In this document: positions 7,259-10,419 of the stretch, in pieces
Position numbering within the stretch: the stretch's first letter is position 1
Layout: each line of letters starts with the position of its first letter
Assembly (NCBI GenBank): GCA_002392545.1
Contig: DGHF01000097.1
Coordinates: 1 to 10,419, forward strand
Reading direction: 5' to 3'
Length of the DNA: 10,419 bases
Origin: Ruminococcus sp. UBA3855
GTDB lineage: Bacteria > Bacillota > Clostridia > Oscillospirales > Ruminococcaceae
Notes under the pieces: model-generated
Told to the model about the DNA's origin: nothing
The model's database searches: none
What the model saw: only the letters and a program-made list of their open reading frames with translations
Translations under genes and position numbers: made by a program

Positions 7259-7918
7259 TTACAGGGAATTCATCTGTATCAGAATCTGCTGTAAGTTATC
7301 GCCCGAAATGTCAGAAATACGACATATTTCGACCCAATCCGCCGGAACGGTGCAAGGGTCATAAACTCCGGCTGTCGGGAATCCAGCACGTTTTGCAATC
7401 TGTACGCAGTGCAGGGCATCTTCTACAATGAGCGTTGTTTCTCTGGGGGAATGCATTTTTTTCGAGGCTAATTCATACAGAAATGAGGTGGTTTTTCCGT
7501 CGGGGTACTCGTCACCAGCAAATAAAAACTGCATTCTTTCCCAAATTCCAAGGCGTTTCAGGACGGCTTGTGCAGATTTCCGGTAAGTCGCTGTGACAAT
7601 CCCGTACGGAATTTTTTTACTGTCCAGAAAATCCAAGAATTCATTGACATATGGTTTCAATGGGATGATGTCCCTGTAATATTCCTCTGCCATTTCTCCA
7701 ATGCGGTGAATGATATATTCTGTTGTCAGACTGGGCATGTATTCCCTGACAAAAAAGTCCGCCCATTCCTGAATTGACATTTTCGCCACTTTTTCGGAAA
7801 TGCCGTCCGGAACTGCAAGACCATTTTCAGTAAAAAATTGCACATCGATTTCATGCCATATCTGCATAGAATCAATCAAAGTCCCGTCTAAATCAAAAAT
7901 CACTCCTGATAATTCCAT
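7259..7918 (-). CDS. HAD-superfamily phosphatase, beta-phosphoglucomutase-like subfamily
   Basis: A 219-residue cytoplasmic HAD hydrolase with all four motifs: I, FDLDGTLIDS with nucleophile D9 and acid/base D11; II, T109 in GIVTAT; III, K142 in PDGKTTS; IV, E166-D167 in VEDAL. A helical cap (about 15-85) sits between motif I and the core strand, as in subclass IA enzymes (PgmB- and phosphoglycolate-phosphatase-like). It should use Mg2+ and an aspartyl-phosphate intermediate to dephosphorylate a small phosphorylated metabolite or act as a phosphomutase; the exact substrate cannot be read from the sequence. The ATG at 7918 lies inside the last codons of tmcAL (19-nt overlap, different frame), with GGAG about 8 nt upstream, so translation is probably coupled. 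It is the last gene of the RING-tmcAL-HAD unit. Confidence 0.9.
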   Translation of the reverse strand: MELSGVIFDLDGTLIDSMQIWHEIDVQFFTENGLAVPDGISEKVAKMSIQEWADFFVREYMPSLTTEYIIHRIGEMAEEYYRDIIPLKPYVNEFLDFLDSKKIPYGIVTATYRKSAQAVLKRLGIWERMQFLFAGDEYPDGKTTSFLYELASKKMHSPRETTLIVEDALHCVQIAKRAGFPTAGVYDPCTVPADWVEICRISDISGDNLQQILIQMNSL

Positions 7919-9117
7919 TTTTTCGTCTCCATTACAATTCTAGCTCTGAAATCTTCCTCTGCGGAGGAAAATGTTTCCTGTGCAAGTCCGTAAATGTGGG
8001 AAACTTTTTCTTCCAAACAGACAAATTTTTTTTCATCTGCTCCCTCATTCCGGAGCTTGGCAAGGGATGTATGCACAGGGATTTTGCTTGTTTTTCGGGT
8101 AATGTTCATCAGCTCCCGACCACGTTCATTAAATGCAAGCACTCTTGCATAGGGCGGACTTTTGAGAATCATTTTTTTCTCAATTCCAGCCAGCGCACAC
8201 ATCACAATTCTGCGGATTCTCGACATGGTATAGCATTTCGATTTCACCCTTGCAAAGAATGCATCCAGACTGTTTTCTGTTCGGGCTGAAAAAAAGCGGT
8301 TCATTAGGGGTTCGTTCATATCGGGGAGGGAAAGAATTTCTTCTTCTGAAATCGTCCGCATTTTGTAAAGAATCAGCTTTTCAAGATGGCGGATATTGGC
8401 AATTTTCCCCTGCTGGATTCGTTCGGAAATGACTTTTTTCGTGTAAGAGGGGACGTAATCAAGGCATGAAAAATCCCCCTCAGAAATGCATTTCCTGATA
8501 AAACTCGCACTGGCAAAAGATTCTTTCGTTTCGAAACTGTCATGCATGACACATCTCCTCAGGATGGTGAACGGCTCAAAACTAACATTCAGCTTCTGCA
8601 TGGCTTTGAGGTATTCGATAGCAAGTAAATTATTCGGGTCATGCATCATTTCAGAAACGTGCTCACCGTATCTTTGCTGAACAACAGCCCATACCGCTGA
8701 TGGATAGGATTCGCCTTTTTTCATGTGTTCACGGATTTGCTTTCCATAAATTTCCGTTGTCGAGAGAGATGCTTCTTTCAGCAGAAATATGCTTTCCATA
8801 TCGCCCAATGAACTCCCGAAAGAAAGTTCATCCACGATTCCGAGCGCATTCAGAAGCGAAATTGCCCCTGTTGCATAAACTTCCGCCGCCGCACAGGAAA
8901 ACGGCGACGGAAGCTCAATCACTAAATCAATTCCGGCATTCACAGCCAGATGTGCACGGTCAAATTTGCTTATCATTGCCACATCTCCACGCTGTACAAA
9001 GTTACTGCTTAACACTCCGATGAGATGTGTTGCGCCGTTTTTCCTTGTTTCTTCAATGTGGTGAAGGTGTCCGTTGTGGAGAGGATTATATTCACAGATA
9101 ATGGCACTGACTTTCAT
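7900..9117 (-). CDS. tmcAL: tRNA(Met) cytidine acetate ligase TmcAL (YlbM family)
   Basis: The B. subtilis homologue (YlbM, TmcAL) activates acetate with ATP and makes N4-acetylcytidine at the wobble position C34 of elongator tRNA-Met. The start MKVSAIICEYNPLHNGH carries the nucleotidyltransferase HxGH motif (His14 and His17), and the segments VLSSNFVQRGD, KFDRAHLAVNAGIDLVIELP and LSFGSSLGD are typical of the family. I place the start at ATG 9117, behind AAAGGGG. The longer reading frame from 9195 would overlap the previous gene by 64 nt and add 26 residues ahead of the conserved first strand. With this start the protein has 405 residues, close to the roughly 415 of YlbM. It lies 14 nt after the RING-protein gene and overlaps the HAD gene. 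It is complete and probably active. Confidence 0.95.
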   Translation of the reverse strand: MKVSAIICEYNPLHNGHLHHIEETRKNGATHLIGVLSSNFVQRGDVAMISKFDRAHLAVNAGIDLVIELPSPFSCAAAEVYATGAISLLNALGIVDELSFGSSLGDMESIFLLKEASLSTTEIYGKQIREHMKKGESYPSAVWAVVQQRYGEHVSEMMHDPNNLLAIEYLKAMQKLNVSFEPFTILRRCVMHDSFETKESFASASFIRKCISEGDFSCLDYVPSYTKKVISERIQQGKIANIRHLEKLILYKMRTISEEEILSLPDMNEPLMNRFFSARTENSLDAFFARVKSKCYTMSRIRRIVMCALAGIEKKMILKSPPYARVLAFNERGRELMNITRKTSKIPVHTSLAKLRNEGADEKKFVCLEEKVSHIYGLAQETFSSAEEDFRARIVMETKKWNYQE

Positions 9118-9131
9118 CAATCCAAACCCCT

Positions 9132-10127
9132 TTACGTAAGAATGAAAAGCACTGCATAAATCACAAGCACAATTCCGTAATAAATCCCGATACATCCCAC
9201 AACATTCCAGAAACTTGTTCCCCCTTCGGAGTCAAGCAGTGCTTTCCGGAGCTGTTGCGTGGGGGAAATTTTGCGTATCTTGCTGACGGATTTCAATGCA
9301 AACCGATAATAAAGATAATTTCCGAACAAACAGAGTAATATCTGAACTCCTAGCCCTATCAGGTACAATGGTGCATTCAAATTCGTTAAAAGCGTTTCAT
9401 TCGATTTCAGGAACGTTGTCAGACCGTCAAAAATGGTCGTTGCATCTGCGCCGTAACTTCTTTGTAAATCCAGAAGAAATTCTTTCGAGGTCAATGTAGA
9501 AAGCATCTGCAACATTATTGCAGGCAGATTGCAGATAATGTTGATAATTCCACTTAAAATCGCCATAAACCACATTTTCCGGTATGCAAAATACAAGTAC
9601 GGAAATACAACACATGTAAAATTCAATGAAACTTTCCGCCCTGTATCCCGAAAACGCCGGAACAATGGAATATAATACAATGTATTGGTTTTGACAAAAT
9701 TCGCCACATCCCCAAGCGTTTCCCCTTCCATGGGTTCATTGGGATTCATCCCACAGCATGGGTCAGAAATATCAAGCTCCATCTGTTCGCCGTTGGGTAG
9801 CGGAATTCTGATTTTCTGACTTTCGTCATTGTTTTCCGCTGGCGGAGGGGTCAGAAGCGTGTCACATACCGCACAGCGTTCCACGTCGGGCATATTGACA
9901 AATTGACAATTCGGGCAGGTTTTACCGCCTAATTTGATTCTGCGCTCGTCTTGTATGCGTTGCCAGCTTCCATTGGTGGTGTGCAGGGTGCTGTTGATAC
10001 AGTGCCCTTGTGATTCCCAGCAGGAACGGTGATAGGGTGTACCACATTCCGGACATACAACAATATCGTCTTTTTCTTCAAATGTATTCTGACAGATAAT
10101 ACATTGACAGCCTGTATATTTTCCCAT
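9132..10127 (-). CDS. RING-finger and zinc-ribbon polytopic membrane protein (DUF2628-like)
   Basis: A 331-residue protein. The N-terminus is RING/treble-clef-like, with ligands C9-x2-C12, C25-x2-C28 (CPEC) and H33-x2-C36 followed by W37 and C43. This matches the prokaryotic RING family 1 pattern (CPECGTPYHRSCW). A zinc ribbon follows: C71-x2-C74 and C85-x2-C88 (CPNC...CAVC). After an acidic, Pro-rich linker comes a membrane part with TFCVVFP-like residues around 168-186 next to a YFAYRKMW segment typical of DUF2628 proteins, and helices at about 186-210, 253-278 and 308-330. The zinc modules should face the cytoplasm. Function is unknown: bacterial RING folds of this sort are usually protein-binding, and no ubiquitin-like or E2-like partner is present here. 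ATG 10127 follows AAAGGAGG. It is first in the unit with tmcAL and HAD. Confidence 0.85.
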   Translation of the reverse strand: MGKYTGCQCIICQNTFEEKDDIVVCPECGTPYHRSCWESQGHCINSTLHTTNGSWQRIQDERRIKLGGKTCPNCQFVNMPDVERCAVCDTLLTPPPAENNDESQKIRIPLPNGEQMELDISDPCCGMNPNEPMEGETLGDVANFVKTNTLYYIPLFRRFRDTGRKVSLNFTCVVFPYLYFAYRKMWFMAILSGIINIICNLPAIMLQMLSTLTSKEFLLDLQRSYGADATTIFDGLTTFLKSNETLLTNLNAPLYLIGLGVQILLCLFGNYLYYRFALKSVSKIRKISPTQQLRKALLDSEGGTSFWNVVGCIGIYYGIVLVIYAVLFILT

Positions 10128-10179
10128 AATCTTCCTCCTTTGCTTTGCCTTTCAAACATATCATAATCCTTATGTTTTA

Positions 10180-10207
10180 ATTATACCACATTTTCAAATA
10201 TTTGCAA
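10180..10207 (-). promoter_or_regulatory. Promoter of the RING-tmcAL-HAD unit
   Basis: On the minus strand, TTGCAA (10207-10202), a 16-nt spacer and TATAAT (10185-10180) form a good sigma-A promoter. The -10 box is extended: TGG directly precedes TATAAT (TGnTATAAT). The transcript would start near 10173, about 45 nt before ATG 10127, with an AAAGGAGG ribosome binding site close to the start. Confidence 0.8.
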
Positions 10208-10266
10208 GCCCTCAAGAAAAATTTTCGGTTATTTGTCACATTTTATGCATAGTTCCACAAATTTCA

Positions 10267-10304
10267 TGATATATTATACCACATCCCACTCAAAAGGAGG
10301 AATA
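10267..10304 (+). promoter_or_regulatory. Probable promoter and ribosome binding site of the divergent right-hand gene
   Basis: TGATATATT at 10267-10275 fits an extended -10 box (TGnTATATT), but no good -35 is seen 16-18 nt upstream. AAAGGAGG (about 10293-10300) lies 10 nt before the ATG at 10311 and is a strong ribosome binding site. The start of the gene is therefore firm and the promoter is tentative. Confidence 0.5.
10273..10284. repeat. Second copy of a 12-nt motif shared by the divergent promoter region
   Basis: ATTATACCACAT occurs at 10180-10191, where its complement is the extended -10 of the minus-strand promoter, and again at 10273-10284. Read on the minus strand the second copy is another ATGTGGTATAAT, but no convincing -35 stands in front of it. 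It may be a weak second promoter, an operator-like repeat, or chance in AT-rich DNA. Confidence 0.4.
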
Positions 10305-10310
10305 TTTTTG

Positions 10311-10419
10311 ATGAAAGATAATTTTAACGAGCTTTCTCGTAAATACCAAGAACAAATGATGAAACTTTACGAAAGTAGTCAGAAGCCACGCCCCCCACGT
10401 CCCGAACCGCCTAAACCAA
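10311..10419 (+). CDS. Start of a divergent gene with proline-rich N-terminus (3'-partial)
   Basis: Only 36 codons are visible, and the frame stays open to the window end. The ATG is supported by AAAGGAGG 10 nt upstream. The first 24 residues look like an amphipathic helix (LSRKYQEQMMKLYESS) with no signal peptide or TM. They run into a basic proline-rich stretch (KPRPPRPEPPKP) that is probably a linker to a domain beyond the window. It is transcribed away from the RING-tmcAL-HAD unit. I do not recognise the family. Confidence 0.7.
   Translation, partial: MKDNFNELSRKYQEQMMKLYESSQKPRPPRPEPPKP

Noticed and set aside
9118..9195. Longer start for TmcAL
   Set aside because: The extra 26 residues come from the end of the RING-protein gene read in another frame, and the family begins at MKVSAIICEYNP.
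9132..10127. A bacterial ubiquitin-like conjugation system built on the RING protein
   Set aside because: There is no E1-, E2-, ubiquitin-like or deubiquitinase gene in the window.

Overview
The window looks like chromosomal DNA from a low-to-moderate GC Gram-positive anaerobe of the class Clostridia. A gut Ruminococcus/Oscillospiraceae-type bacterium is my best guess. This rests on strong AGGAGG ribosome binding sites, sigma-A-type promoters, Ser/Thr/Glu-rich wall-spanning linkers, a COG3786-type L,D-transpeptidase, and a YlbM/TmcAL gene next to a RING-finger/DUF2628-like membrane protein. The genus is inference. I saw no tRNA, rRNA, CRISPR array, insertion sequence or phage gene.

Layout. 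(1) 3-3156, plus strand: a two-gene envelope unit. The first gene is cut at its 5' end and encodes a membrane-anchored zinc-ribbon / C-type-lectin-like / SH3-like protein. Thirteen bases later comes a membrane-anchored YkuD L,D-transpeptidase. (2) 3164-3197: a perfect 13-bp inverted repeat flanked by A and T runs, a bidirectional terminator between converging units. (3) 7200-3207, minus strand: a perfect-consensus promoter (TTGACA, 17 nt, TATAAT) drives a transmembrane HAMP-GGDEF diguanylate cyclase. It is followed at short spacing by a two-TM coiled-coil protein of unknown function and by a secreted solute-binding-protein/VWA fusion. (4) 10207-7259, minus strand: an extended -10 promoter drives a RING/zinc-ribbon polytopic membrane protein, then TmcAL (tRNA-Met cytidine acetate ligase), then a HAD phosphatase whose start lies inside the end of tmcAL. 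(5) 10311 to the end, plus strand: the start of a divergent gene with a proline-rich N-terminus, cut by the window edge.

How they may work together. Five of the seven complete or nearly complete proteins are membrane-anchored. They combine modules that bind ligands or partners outside the cell (CTLD, SH3-like, SBP, VWA) with wall cross-linking (L,D-transpeptidase) and c-di-GMP output (GGDEF). A cell-envelope sensing and remodelling locus is a reasonable inference. The two opposing units share only a terminator, however, and a functional link between them is not shown by sequence. The tmcAL-HAD part is housekeeping: tRNA modification and a small-molecule phosphatase. The most unusual items are the zinc-ribbon/CTLD/SH3-like protein paired with an L,D-transpeptidase, and the unit formed by the GGDEF, coiled-coil and SBP-VWA genes.
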